Below, one piece after another: positions 18,061 to 26,619 of a stretch of 64,000 nt of DNA. Each line of letters starts with the position of its first letter. Position 1 is the stretch's first letter. The notes beneath the pieces were generated by a model. It saw only the letters and a list, made by a program, of their open reading frames with translations, did no database searches and had not been told where the DNA came from. The DNA comes from Terriglobia bacterium (lineage in GTDB: Bacteria; Acidobacteriota; UBA6911): positions 186,001 through 250,000 of the forward strand of contig JAIQGI010000003.1 of NCBI GenBank assembly GCA_020072565.1. Reading direction: 5' to 3'. Both the position numbers and the translations under genes were made by a program.

Positions 18061-18618
18061 TTATTCGGAGAAGACCTGGGCTTCGAAAATCTGAATGGCT
18101 GCATTTGGCTGGCGCCACGCGTTGCTGGGCAGGCCGGCCTTGCGGCATGTCTGGGCCAGGAAGGTCTCCCGGTCCCAGTCGTATTTGGTTGCCACTTGGG
18201 GCAGAAGCAGTCCGCGCAGGCCGCCCAGGGAAACAATCAGCCCGTGTCTGCCGACTTCGATGACATGAACATCGGTGATGCGCTCGAACGGCGAGAGTAC
18301 GGAGATCTCGATCTTCAAATCGGCGACCTCATGTCGAGTTACCGGCTTGAAGCGGCTATCTTCCAAAGCGGCGCTCAGCGCGCAGCGCTGGACCGTCCGG
18401 TACAACTCCCCTTCGCTCGACAGCAGGCCGATACATCCTCGCAGTTCCGCTCCTCTATGCAAGGACACAAACGCGCCCCTGCGCTCCAGCAAAGCAGGGT
18501 GCTGAGCACAATATTCGGGAATCTGGCCGGTCGAGAAGTAGCTCTCGAGGGTCGCGCGCGTCAGCACGAGCAGTTCTTTCTGTGCGGATTCGTCCAGCAC
18601 CGGCAGTGAATTATCCAT
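18061..18618 (-). CDS. AmmeMemoRadiSam system protein A (AMMECR1-like)
   Basis: A 185-residue AMMECR1-domain protein. The signature LRGCIGLL occurs in GAELRGCIGLLSSEGELY, followed by SALEDSRFKPVTRHEV and the family tail FLAQTCRKAGLPSNAW. In many bacteria AMMECR1 proteins co-occur with a MEMO protein and a radical SAM enzyme; the biochemical role is poorly defined. The MEMO component is 23 kb away at 41818-42621 and no radical SAM gene is in this window. The gene follows pgsA by 35 bases on the same strand. Confidence 0.88.
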   Translation of the reverse strand: MDNSLPVLDESAQKELLVLTRATLESYFSTGQIPEYCAQHPALLERRGAFVSLHRGAELRGCIGLLSSEGELYRTVQRCALSAALEDSRFKPVTRHEVADLKIEISVLSPFERITDVHVIEVGRHGLIVSLGGLRGLLLPQVATKYDWDRETFLAQTCRKAGLPSNAWRQPNAAIQIFEAQVFSE

Positions 18619-18653
18619 AATCGGAAAAGCCCTGTGGCGCGCGCGACCCTCCG

Positions 18654-19391
18654 TTATCGCGAATCCCGAAGGCTGCTTGCGGTCGGAGCCTCTGCATTTA
18701 CCTGAGCCGTTCTTTGGCCCTCCAGCTTGCGCAGACGCCGGAGTTCCCGCCTCTCGGCCATGATCTGGCGCTTCCGCTCGAGGATGCGCAAGCGCCGATG
18801 CTCGCGATTCTTGATGCTGCTGTCCAGCATGGACCAGAATTCGACGAAGTATTGAATCATCGAAACCAGAGCGAAAAGGACCACGGCCCAGAGCAGGACC
18901 TTCGCTGTCTGCATAACCCAGCCAGGGTGTGCACGCCCGAGGATCAGCCCCACCACGGCCGCCACCTGGAGTACCATCTTCCCTTTGCCAAGAGTGGAGA
19001 CGCCGACGTTGAATCCCTCGGAGGCCGCGATGCTCCGCAGCCCGGTGACTGCGAACTCGCGTCCGAGAATGATCGCAACCATCCAGGCAGGAGCAAGCCC
19101 GAGCTGCACCAATGAGATGAGAGCCGAAGAGATCAGGAGCTTGTCGGCAATGGGATCGAGAAGCCGGCCGAGCGTCGTTACCTGCTTGCGGCGCCGCGCC
19201 AGGTAGCCGTCGAGGAGATCCGTGAGTGCAGCCCCCAGAAACAGGGACACTCCCCAGATGGCCCAGGTCTGGAGCTGGGACGCCCCCCAGATAGCCCAGG
19301 TCTGCAGCTGTGCGGGTGGAGTAAGCAGAACTACCACGATGAATGGCACCAAAAAAATGCGCACCAATGTCAGACTGTTCGGGAGGTTCAT
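18654..19391 (-). CDS. pgsA: CDP-diacylglycerol--glycerol-3-phosphate 3-phosphatidyltransferase
   Basis: A 245-residue membrane enzyme making phosphatidylglycerol phosphate. The CDP-alcohol phosphotransferase motif DG-x2-AR-x8-G-x3-D-x3-D is present as DGYLARRRKQVTTLGRLLDP plus IADK. N-terminal NLPNSLTLVRIFLVPF is typical of PgsA. The first loop contains an exact-length 11-residue duplication (QLQTWAIWG occurs twice) that most relatives should not have. A charged C-terminal tail of about 60 residues (many Arg/Glu) follows the last membrane helix. It is upstream of the AMMECR1-like gene in one transcript. Confidence 0.92.
   Translation of the reverse strand: MNLPNSLTLVRIFLVPFIVVVLLTPPAQLQTWAIWGASQLQTWAIWGVSLFLGAALTDLLDGYLARRRKQVTTLGRLLDPIADKLLISSALISLVQLGLAPAWMVAIILGREFAVTGLRSIAASEGFNVGVSTLGKGKMVLQVAAVVGLILGRAHPGWVMQTAKVLLWAVVLFALVSMIQYFVEFWSMLDSSIKNREHRRLRILERKRQIMAERRELRRLRKLEGQRTAQVNAEAPTASSLRDSR
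19252..19317 (-). repeat. 33-bp tandem duplication inside pgsA
   Basis: Two copies of a 33-base unit beginning CCCCAGAT (plus strand) lie head to tail with only a few differences. The duplication is in frame and adds 11 residues in the first membrane-proximal loop of PgsA. Confidence 0.8.
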
Positions 19392-19818
19392 GACTGGTTT
19401 CCCACTGTTATGAGACTACCACAAATCCTGCAAAATCAAGCCTAAATGTGAAAAATCTCAACGCAGCGCTCCTGCGACGACTATCGTCGCCGTTCATTGA
19501 GAAAAGAAACTTTTAGTTATGCGCGCCGCCAGGTGAACCTATGGTGAATATATGCTGGATATATATTGAATTCCCGGCCCTCCGGGGGGAAGTTTCCGGA
19601 GAGAGCGCTGAGATCGCCGATGCCGCGCACCAAAGATCAGAGCAGACGCCGGAGGATCGATCACAATCCGCTCAGCAGCGGTTTCTGCGATCTCATTGAA
19701 CTCTGCGTCGAGATTTTCTGGATGCTGCTATGCCGCGCCGTGCTGCGGGTTTGTGCGATTGCCATCCAAAATTCGCAACCCAAAATCCCAAACCGTTCCG
19801 GCTCCCGGCTGAATGTGA
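19392..19818. other. 427-base intergenic region with repeat copies
   Basis: It holds AAAAATCTCAACGCAG at 19451-19466 and a longer, opposite-orientation copy of the same dispersed repeat at 19691-19739. An A/T-rich patch (19540-19572) could contain the pgsA promoter on the minus strand. No gene is supported. Confidence 0.6.
19691..19739 (+). repeat. Dispersed CTGCGTTGAG repeat, copy 1
   Basis: A 49-base element matching 36701-36749 at 41 of 49 positions by eye: both run TCTCA, two variable bases, GAACTCTGCGT, and end GCTATGCCGCGCC. A more divergent copy lies on the minus strand at 30880-30922. All are intergenic. Confidence 0.7.
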
Positions 19819-20679
19819 CTAAGACTGCAGGATGACGGTCGCCTCGCAATGAGAGAGAATGCGCTCGGTAGTGCATCCGAAAAACATTTCCCGGATCGGG
19901 CTGTGGCCATAAGCCCCCATGATAAGGATATCCGAGCGTGCCGCGCGGACGATGTCACAGAGTAGTTCGGAAGCTCTGGTGCCAATGACCACCTTCTTCT
20001 GCGGCGTCACACCATGATGGTAGAGAAAAGCCTCCGCGGGACCGAGGGTTTCCTGGCCTGCCTCCTCCGTGGGCGCGACCGTGGTCAGGAGGCATTCGAT
20101 GCCGGGGCCGGATCCCAATTCCACCACCACACTCAAGGCGCGCGCTGCGTGGACGCTTCCATCATAGGCCACCATCATGCTTTTGACAGCGCCGCCGGCG
20201 GGAGACTCTTTGCCGGCTACCAGCACCGGCCGGATCGAACCTCGAATCACACTGGACACCAATGGATCGACCGCGCTTTCATCGCCCTTGGATGCCCTGG
20301 TATATCCGGCGTGTGACATGACAACGAGGTCATGTGCCACGGCTTCCCGTGCTATCACTTCACCGGGGATTCCGGCCCTGACATCGGTCGAGCATGATAT
20401 CCCCTTCTCTTCGCAGACACGGGCGAACAGGTCAAGCCGTTCCTTGGCAAGCCTCGTCAGTTCGTCTAAGAGGGCCTGACTTTCTGCAATCGGCGGGGAT
20501 ACCACGGAGGGCATGAAACCGTCGGCACTGCCCAGCACCGGGATTTCAAAAGATTTGACGTCAATCACAGCCAGGCCCTGGATGTGGCCGCCGCCTCTCC
20601 TGGCCAGCCAGAAAGCATAGTCACGCGCACTAGCCGCTTGGGGCCATTCGGCCAAAGGCAGCAGGATTGAAGCGAGCAT
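19819..20679 (-). CDS. Tandem universal stress protein (UspA family)
   Basis: A 286-residue protein with two Usp folds. The second has MMVAYDGS at its start and the nucleotide-loop segment GAYGHSPIREMFFGCTTERIL at its end; the usual Ser of the G-x9-G-S/T-T loop is Cys, though a Thr pair follows. The first fold has a degenerate loop (SHAGYTRASKG). Usp proteins bind ATP or signalling ligands and modulate stress survival. The ATG at 20679 is preceded by GGAGGGG, better than the ATG at 20691. The site-2 protease gene ends 28 bases upstream, so the two are likely co-transcribed. Confidence 0.88.
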   Translation of the reverse strand: MLASILLPLAEWPQAASARDYAFWLARRGGGHIQGLAVIDVKSFEIPVLGSADGFMPSVVSPPIAESQALLDELTRLAKERLDLFARVCEEKGISCSTDVRAGIPGEVIAREAVAHDLVVMSHAGYTRASKGDESAVDPLVSSVIRGSIRPVLVAGKESPAGGAVKSMMVAYDGSVHAARALSVVVELGSGPGIECLLTTVAPTEEAGQETLGPAEAFLYHHGVTPQKKVVIGTRASELLCDIVRAARSDILIMGAYGHSPIREMFFGCTTERILSHCEATVILQS

Positions 20680-20707
20680 AACCCCTCCCATGATAAAAGG
20701 GGAATGA

Positions 20708-21841
20708 TCACGAAAGGCCTAGATCTGATTTGATCTTGAACAGGTCGAGCAGATCCCGACGCGAGACGATTCCTACCAGCCCGCCGTCCTCGATCACAGG
20801 CATACCGCCCAAATCCTCCGCTACCATGCGCTTGAAGGCTTCGGTGGCGTCATCGGTAGGCTTGAGATGCGGCACCTGTTCGATCGGCGTCATGATATCG
20901 CGGACTTGCTTAAACATCCACAGTTCCTTGGGCACGGCTTTGACCTGTTCCAGAGAGACCATCCCGACCAGTTCACTCCGGTTGAAGACAGGAAAGCTCG
21001 TGAACTGCTGTTTGTAAATGTATTCGCGCACAAGCTCGTCGAGCGAGATCAACCAGTCTACTGAAACGACGCTCTCCTTCATTATTTGCCGGATCTGGAC
21101 CCCGATCAGGGATTCGCGGATGACGACCGCCTGATAGCTTCCCACGGCCGATTGCTTCATGAACAGGCCGATAAGGACGAACCAGGCTCCCGTGATGAAA
21201 GCCTGAGCCACCAGGAACACCAGGACTCCCAGAAAAATGAGAAAAAGGGCAAACGAGTTACCGATCTGGCTGACCACTTTTGTTGCCCGGGATAAATTGC
21301 CCCAGCGATCCCAGAGAATCGCGCGCAGAATCCGTCCGCCGTCCAGCGGGAACCCCGGAATCATGTTGAAAACTCCGAGCAGGATGTTGGCGGCCGCCAG
21401 GTACCAAGCCACTGCCGCGGCAGGCCCGAGCCTTCCAGCCAGCCACATCAGCGCATAGAAGAAGCCGAAACCGAAGCCGATGAGCATGCTCACCGCGGGC
21501 CCGGCGAGAGCAATCAGAAACTCGTGCCGGCCCGACTCGGGCTCCGAAGAGACCTGCGCTAGCCCCCCGAAAACGAACAGGCGTATGCCCGTGACCCGAA
21601 TCCCGTGTTTCGTGGCCACGAAGGAATGAGCCAGTTCGTGCAGCAGAACCGAGGCGAAGAACAAAAATGCTGCAGTCAGCCCCATGATCCAGTACTGAGC
21701 AGGGCTGAATTGCTTCTGGACCGCCGGGAAATAACTTTCCGCCATGGTCGAGGCCACCAGAATGAAAACTACGAACCACGAATAGTCGATAATTATCTGG
21801 ATGCCACCCAACCGGAACAGATGAATACCCTTTAATTGCAT
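20708..21841 (-). CDS. Site-2 protease (M50 family) with CBS domains
   Basis: A 377-residue polytopic membrane protease. The zinc motif HELAH is at residues 68-72, inside a membrane helix, and the third ligand Asp167 is in NMIPGFPLDGGR. Six or so hydrophobic segments precede a C-terminal pair of CBS domains (about 240-370), which sense adenine nucleotides. This layout defines the SpoIVFB-like CBS subfamily of intramembrane proteases. The start at 21841 gives the family N terminus (MQLKGIHLFRLGGIQI); a GTG at 21865 is an alternative, and neither has a clear ribosome-binding site. The universal stress gene downstream fits an energy/stress-sensing unit. Confidence 0.9.
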   Translation of the reverse strand: MQLKGIHLFRLGGIQIIIDYSWFVVFILVASTMAESYFPAVQKQFSPAQYWIMGLTAAFLFFASVLLHELAHSFVATKHGIRVTGIRLFVFGGLAQVSSEPESGRHEFLIALAGPAVSMLIGFGFGFFYALMWLAGRLGPAAAVAWYLAAANILLGVFNMIPGFPLDGGRILRAILWDRWGNLSRATKVVSQIGNSFALFLIFLGVLVFLVAQAFITGAWFVLIGLFMKQSAVGSYQAVVIRESLIGVQIRQIMKESVVSVDWLISLDELVREYIYKQQFTSFPVFNRSELVGMVSLEQVKAVPKELWMFKQVRDIMTPIEQVPHLKPTDDATEAFKRMVAEDLGGMPVIEDGGLVGIVSRRDLLDLFKIKSDLGLS

Positions 21842-22156
21842 GGAAAAGATATACCATGAAGACACAGCGATTTTAACTCCGCATCTCCGACCTCATACCG
21901 CCGACCTCCGGCCCCAGATTTGGTGACCGAAGCCGGGAACTGCGCGGGTTTTGGGGCCGGTATCGGTACCGGCGATTTCCCCTTGGTTTAGATTGGAGGT
22001 CGGAAACCCGCGTCGGAGCAACAAACCATTCAATCAGAACAGGATCCTGCCGATGTGAATTGCAGGGTCACCGGCATGCCGGTTTTCTCTCCTGACGTCG
22101 GCTGGGACTGCGCTTCGAGTGTGATACAATATTCCTTTTGTTGAGGAGGTTGAAAG
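21842..22156. other. Divergent intergenic region of 315 bases
   Basis: It contains an inverted repeat GCCGGTA-TCGG-TACCGGC at 21956-21973. A 14-base palindrome ACCGGCATGCCGGT at 22070-22083 is followed by TTTCTCT and looks like a short terminator. A TACAAT hexamer near 22125-22130 may be the -10 of the nucleotidyltransferase promoter. No gene is seen. Confidence 0.5.
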
Positions 22157-23197
22157 TTGATCAAGGCATTCATTCTGGCAGGCGGAAAAGGGGCGCACCT
22201 CCGCCCACTAGCGTTGCACATCCCGAAGCCTATCGTTCCCCTGGCAAATATCCCATTCCTGTTTTTCCAGATTGACAATATCAAGCGTGCCGGGATCACG
22301 GAGATTATCCTCGGCCTCTCCTACCAGCCGCGGAAGATCACCGACATCTTCGGCGATGGGATGAAGTACGGGGTCACCATGAGGTACGCCTACGAGGATT
22401 TTCCCCGGGGAACGGCCGGTGCCTTGAAAGCCGCCGAAAACATGATCGACGACACTACGGTTGTGCTGAACGGCGACATCCTCACCGACACCGATCTTCG
22501 GGAAGTGATCCAGCTTCACCAGGAGCGCAAGGCGGATGCCACTATCGTCACCGCCCGCGTGATGAATCCGAGCGGGTACGGTCTGGTGGAGGCAGATGGT
22601 GATGGCAGGGTTGTCCGGTTTCTGGAAAAACCTCCGGAGGACGAGATCACCGGCGATACCATCAACGCCGGCATATACGTCCTGGAAGTTTCAGTGCTCA
22701 ATCGCATTCTCAAGGAAGGCTCCCAAAGCTTCGAGCGCGAGATTTTCCCCTCCATGCTGGCCGACGGCGCACGCATTTACACCTATGCAACGCGTGCATA
22801 CTGGCAGGATATCGGCAGTCCCCAGAAATATCTCGAAGCGCACTACGGCATCATCTCCGGCCGCGTGAAGCTTCCCAGCTATCCCCAAAAATCCTGTCCC
22901 CCGAACAACTGGGAGAAGCGCCAGGTGCAGATCGATTCCTACTCGATCCTCGACGGAGGATGCATGATCAAATCCGGCGTCGTGATCGAGAACTCGGTGC
23001 TGGGAGAAGACTGCAGGGTCGAGGAGGGAGCTCTGATTAAGGATTCCGTGATCTGGAGCCAGACTCGGATCCGGCCGAATGCCAGAATCGAGAGGGCCAT
23101 CATCGGACGGCAGTGTCACATCGGTGAAGGTGTAAGGTTGCGCCCCGGTACCGTCCTCGGCGATAAGACCATTGTGACCGATTACAGCGTACTCTGA
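22157..23197 (+). CDS. NDP-sugar pyrophosphorylase-type nucleotidyltransferase with left-handed beta-helix
   Basis: A 346-residue enzyme of the mannose-1-phosphate guanylyltransferase / glucose-1-phosphate nucleotidyltransferase group. It starts at TTG, decided by GAGGAGG six bases upstream. The N-terminal loop is LAGGKGAHLRPLALHIPKP; the usual GTRLRPLT is altered to GAHLRPLA. Lys in PKP, NGDILTDTD (metal-binding Asp) and the sugar-binding EKP (in FLEKPPEDE) are intact. After about 240 residues hexapeptide-like repeats (IKSGVVIENSVLGEDC...) form a trimerising helix. The specific sugar cannot be assigned. It may supply activated sugar for polysaccharide. Confidence 0.85.
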   Translation: MIKAFILAGGKGAHLRPLALHIPKPIVPLANIPFLFFQIDNIKRAGITEIILGLSYQPRKITDIFGDGMKYGVTMRYAYEDFPRGTAGALKAAENMIDDTTVVLNGDILTDTDLREVIQLHQERKADATIVTARVMNPSGYGLVEADGDGRVVRFLEKPPEDEITGDTINAGIYVLEVSVLNRILKEGSQSFEREIFPSMLADGARIYTYATRAYWQDIGSPQKYLEAHYGIISGRVKLPSYPQKSCPPNNWEKRQVQIDSYSILDGGCMIKSGVVIENSVLGEDCRVEEGALIKDSVIWSQTRIRPNARIERAIIGRQCHIGEGVRLRPGTVLGDKTIVTDYSVL

Positions 23198-23238
23198 AGA
23201 TCTCAACGCAGGGGACGCAGAATGACGCCCGTTTTTCT

Positions 23239-25089
23239 CTATTCATGTTGGTGTTTCTCCAGGTTCTCCGCGTAGAGATTTGAGAAGTATTCCATGAGTT
23301 GGGCGGCGGCCTTGGGACCCACGTAAGGCGCTAATTCCTCATACTTTGCCTTTCTGATTCGTTCGAGGCTCCCGAAGGCCCGGAGCAACACCTTCTTGCG
23401 CACCTCACCGATGCCCGGCACTCCGTCCAGTTCGGAGGTCTGATCGCGCATCTCGAGGCGCTTTCTGTGATAGCTCACGGCAAAGCGATGGGCTTCGTCG
23501 CGCAGCGTCTGTATGAGATGCAAGACCGGCGATTCCCGGGGCAGCGCCAACGGCTCTTCCCTTCCGTTCACAAAGAGGATCTCCTCTTTCTTGGCAATCG
23601 CGGCGACTGCCTGATCCTCCAGCCCCAGATCCGAGAGCGCCGCCACTGCCGCGGAGAGCTGGCCTTTACCGCCGTCGACCAGAATCAGGTCGGGCAACCG
23701 CCCATCGTCCTTCTCCAGCACATTCTCGTAGTGGCGGTGCACCACCTCGCGCATCGATGCGAAATCGTCAGGACCTTTGACGCTCTCGATCTTGAACTTC
23801 CGGTATTCGCTCCTTTTCATCTCCCCGTTTTCGCACACAACCATGCTGGCCACGGTGTCGATTCCTTGCGTATGTGATATGTCGAAAGCTTCAATGCGAT
23901 GGGGCAGTGAATCGATGCCGAGCACTTCCTGGAGCGGCCGCAGGATTTCTTCGCCCCGGGGCTTCATGATGCGGAACCTGGTTTCGAACGACATGTGCGC
24001 GTTGCGCATCACGAGGTCCAGCAGGCCGGCTTTCAGGCCGCGCCGGGGCGAGCGTATATGGACCCGGCTCCCTTTGCGCTCTGTGAGCCAGGACTCCAGC
24101 GCTTCGGCGTCCTCGATGTCGGCAGGGATGAGGATCTCCTTGGGAGTGAAGGTGTCCTGCAGGTAGTACTGCTTGAGAGCCGCGGAAAAGAACTCGCTCG
24201 GATCGAACGACAGGAGGTCCTCCCAATAAAACTCGCGCCGGCCGACCATGCGTCCCGCGCGCATGGCGAAGACCGCCATGGCCAGTTGCTTCCCCTCCTG
24301 GCAATAGCCGAACAGATCGGTATCGTCCTGACCTTCGAGAATCATCTTCTGCCGTTCCGACATGTCCCGCACCATCGCGATCCAGTCGCGATACATGGCG
24401 GCCGCCTCGTAGCGAAGATCCTCGGAAGCCTTTTCCATGCGCCGCTCCAGCTCCCGGATCAGCCTTTCCGTCTTCCCCGACAGGAGGAGCTTGACGTCTT
24501 CGACGGCCTGGTCGTACTGATCCTTCGAGCACAAGCCTGCCACGCAGGGGCCCAGACAACGCTTCATCTGGTAGTCCAGGCAAGGGCGCGGCAGGGTACC
24601 GTCAATGGGGAGGTTGCACGTGCGAAGTTTGAAATACCGGTTGACCAGCCGGATCGTCTGGCGCGCATAGCTGGCCGGCAGGAACGGACCGAAATAAAGC
24701 GCCCCGTCATTCCGGATCCGGCGGGTGATGAATATGCGCGGGTATGGTTCATTGACCGTGAGTTTGAGATAGGGAAAACTCTTGTCGTCCTTGAGATTGA
24801 CATTGTAACGGGGCTGGTTTTGCTTGACGAGCGTCGACTCGAGGATCAGCGCCTCGACTTCGTTGTCGACCATGATGGTTTCGAGGTCGGCGACCTCCGC
24901 CACCAGGTGCTCGGTTTTAGGATCGAGCGATCGACTTTCCTGGAAATAGGAGCGGACCCTGTTCCTCAGAGACAGGGCCTTGCCCACATAGATCTTCTTC
25001 CCCTCGGCGTTCTTGAAGATGTAAACGCCGGGCGAAGCCGGCAGGCTGTCGAGTTTCTGACGTAACGGGCTGGCATGGATCTCGGTCAT
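23239..25089 (-). CDS. uvrC: Excinuclease ABC subunit C
   Basis: A 616-residue UvrC, the nuclease that incises both sides of a lesion in nucleotide excision repair. The GIY-YIG domain is at the N terminus (SPGVYIFKNAEGKKIYVGKA). The UvrB-binding UVR motif lies near residues 200-240, followed by the RNase H-like domain (EAFDISHTQGIDTVASMVV; ILVDGGKGQLSAA). A helix-hairpin-helix pair lies at the C terminus (LDGVPGIGEVRKKVLLRAFG). Cysteines C-LDYQMKR-C-LGP-C-VAGL-C form the iron-sulfur-like cluster found in many UvrC proteins. The ATG at 25089 starts the family N terminus. TATAAT lies eight bases before it. Confidence 0.96.
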   Translation of the reverse strand: MTEIHASPLRQKLDSLPASPGVYIFKNAEGKKIYVGKALSLRNRVRSYFQESRSLDPKTEHLVAEVADLETIMVDNEVEALILESTLVKQNQPRYNVNLKDDKSFPYLKLTVNEPYPRIFITRRIRNDGALYFGPFLPASYARQTIRLVNRYFKLRTCNLPIDGTLPRPCLDYQMKRCLGPCVAGLCSKDQYDQAVEDVKLLLSGKTERLIRELERRMEKASEDLRYEAAAMYRDWIAMVRDMSERQKMILEGQDDTDLFGYCQEGKQLAMAVFAMRAGRMVGRREFYWEDLLSFDPSEFFSAALKQYYLQDTFTPKEILIPADIEDAEALESWLTERKGSRVHIRSPRRGLKAGLLDLVMRNAHMSFETRFRIMKPRGEEILRPLQEVLGIDSLPHRIEAFDISHTQGIDTVASMVVCENGEMKRSEYRKFKIESVKGPDDFASMREVVHRHYENVLEKDDGRLPDLILVDGGKGQLSAAVAALSDLGLEDQAVAAIAKKEEILFVNGREEPLALPRESPVLHLIQTLRDEAHRFAVSYHRKRLEMRDQTSELDGVPGIGEVRKKVLLRAFGSLERIRKAKYEELAPYVGPKAAAQLMEYFSNLYAENLEKHQHE

Positions 25090-25092
25090 TAC

Positions 25093-25103
25093 CGCCAATT
25101 ATA
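25093..25103 (-). promoter_or_regulatory. uvrC: -10 element immediately before uvrC
   Basis: On the minus strand a perfect TATAAT ends eight bases before the uvrC ATG with only a weak -35 (TTCGCG) 18 bases further up. Initiation would fall at or near the start codon, giving a leaderless message. The ends given here are approximate. Confidence 0.45.
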
Positions 25104-25274
25104 CCGGAAACCGGAAGCAGCCGCGAAGAACAGGGCGCGGTGTGGCCGCGTCCAAAAAACCCCGGCGCAGGGCGCGCTTAGTTCCGGAAGGCCCAAGAGC
25201 ATTGATTTCGGTCCCGGGCGTTGCAGCGCGAACTCTGAGGTAGGTGTCCGTCGCGACACCTTATTCTGCAGCGG

Positions 25275-25730
25275 CTAGGCTTTGGGCTCCAGCCTGCGCC
25301 GGACGGCGGCGTTGACGGCTTTCCCGTCGACAAGCTTGCCTGCGAAACGCGCCATGCACTGCTTCATGACCGCCCCGGTGTCCTTGACGGAGGATGCGCC
25401 GATCTCCCGAACCACCTCGTCGACGGTTTTTTCGATCTCATCCTCGGAGACGGCTGCAGGAAGGTACCCCTCAATAATCTTGATTTCGGAAGCTTCCTTG
25501 TCTGCCAGTTCGAGCCTTCCGCCGCGCGTGAATTGCTCGATGGAGTCCTTGCGCTGCTTGATGAGCGTGGATAGCACCTGAATCACCTGCGCATCCTCGA
25601 GCTCCGCCCTCAGCTCAATTTCCTTGTTCTTGACGGCCGTCTTCATCATGCGCAGGACGCTCAGGCGCAGGACATCCTTGGCTTTCATTGCCGCCGTCAG
25701 ATCCTCGTTGATCTTATCCCGCAGTTTCAC
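25275..25730 (-). CDS. GatB/YqeY domain protein
   Basis: A 151-residue protein homologous to the tail domain of GatB (YqeY family): MKLRDKINEDLTAAMKAKD at the start, GGRLELADKEASEIKIIEGYLP in the middle and GAVMKQCMARFAGKLVDGKAV at the end. These match the tRNA-binding helical domain of amidotransferase GatB, although the free-standing form has no proven catalytic role. GTG start, decided by AAGGAG six bases upstream. It follows suhB by 45 bases on the same strand. Confidence 0.92.
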   Translation of the reverse strand: MKLRDKINEDLTAAMKAKDVLRLSVLRMMKTAVKNKEIELRAELEDAQVIQVLSTLIKQRKDSIEQFTRGGRLELADKEASEIKIIEGYLPAAVSEDEIEKTVDEVVREIGASSVKDTGAVMKQCMARFAGKLVDGKAVNAAVRRRLEPKA

Positions 25731-25775
25731 GATCAGCTCCTTGTTGCGCCGCGAGGGCGCGCCAGAAAGCGATTC

Positions 25776-26606
25776 TTATCTCGCCCCGGGCTCCCGGGGG
25801 GATGTTGCGCGCAAGACTTCCATCATCTCCTCGTGGATGCGCACATTCGTAGCGAGGCATTCCCGATCGTATATCGAGCCGGGGTCTCCACGGAGGTTCG
25901 TGACCTTGCCGCCCGCCTCGCGCACCATCAGGTAGCCGGCCGCGCAATCCCAGGGATTGAGCTTGAACTCCCAGAAGCCGTCGAAGCGGCCCGCCGCCAC
26001 ATAGCACAAGTCCAGGGCGGCCGAGCCCGCCCTCCTGATCCCCTGGGCGCGCAGTGCGAATTCGTGAAAGTAGTCGAGGTTGTTCTTCGGGCTGGTCCGG
26101 ATATCGTACGGAAATCCGGTGGCCAGCAGACTTGACCCGAGCGACGCCGTCTGCGAGACCCGGATGGGAATTCCGTTGAGAACGGCGCCGCCGCCGCGGC
26201 GCGCCGTGAATACTTCTTCCAGGTTGGGATTGTACACAATCCCCCATTCGACCACGCCGGCGATCTCCAGGCCGATGGAGACGCAGAAAACCGGATATCC
26301 GTGAGCATAGTTGGTCGTACCGTCGAGCGGATCGACTATCCAGGTACAGGCCCTCCGGGCCGTCTCAGCGTGCATTTCCTCGGCAAGCACGGCGTGGCCG
26401 GGATAGGCAGCAGCCAGCCGGGAAACAATCAGCTTCTCAGCCGCCAGGTCGATCTCCGTCACCAGGTCGATCTCCCCCTTGCGGGCGACCGCAAATCTGC
26501 CGTGCAGATGATCCATGAGGAATCGGCCTGCTGTGCGCGCTACCTCCTCGCCCACGCGGGCATACGCGGCGATCTCTTCACTGTCCGATATCAGTTCCCG
26601 GTCCAC
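25776..26606 (-). CDS. suhB: Inositol monophosphatase family protein
   Basis: A 276-residue Mg-dependent phosphatase. Metal ligands lie in VDPLDGTTNYAHG and VLAEE, and in the C-terminal WDCAAGYLMVREAGG motif; all are intact. Substrates in the family include inositol-1-phosphate, fructose-1,6-bisphosphate and sulfated nucleotides; SuhB also modulates rRNA transcription in enterics, so the gene symbol is by family only. A GTG at 26606 has AAAGGTGGAG at good spacing. An ATG at 26630, overlapping the lolA stop codon, is an alternative adding eight residues. It is part of the ileS-lspA-lolA-suhB run. Confidence 0.9.
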   Translation of the reverse strand: MDRELISDSEEIAAYARVGEEVARTAGRFLMDHLHGRFAVARKGEIDLVTEIDLAAEKLIVSRLAAAYPGHAVLAEEMHAETARRACTWIVDPLDGTTNYAHGYPVFCVSIGLEIAGVVEWGIVYNPNLEEVFTARRGGGAVLNGIPIRVSQTASLGSSLLATGFPYDIRTSPKNNLDYFHEFALRAQGIRRAGSAALDLCYVAAGRFDGFWEFKLNPWDCAAGYLMVREAGGKVTNLRGDPGSIYDRECLATNVRIHEEMMEVLRATSPREPGAR

Positions 26607-26619
26607 CGGTTCTCCACCT

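Noticed and set aside
23995-25065. 356-codon plus-strand frame opposite uvrC
   Set aside because: A shadow of the uvrC frame, without start signals or recognisable sequence.
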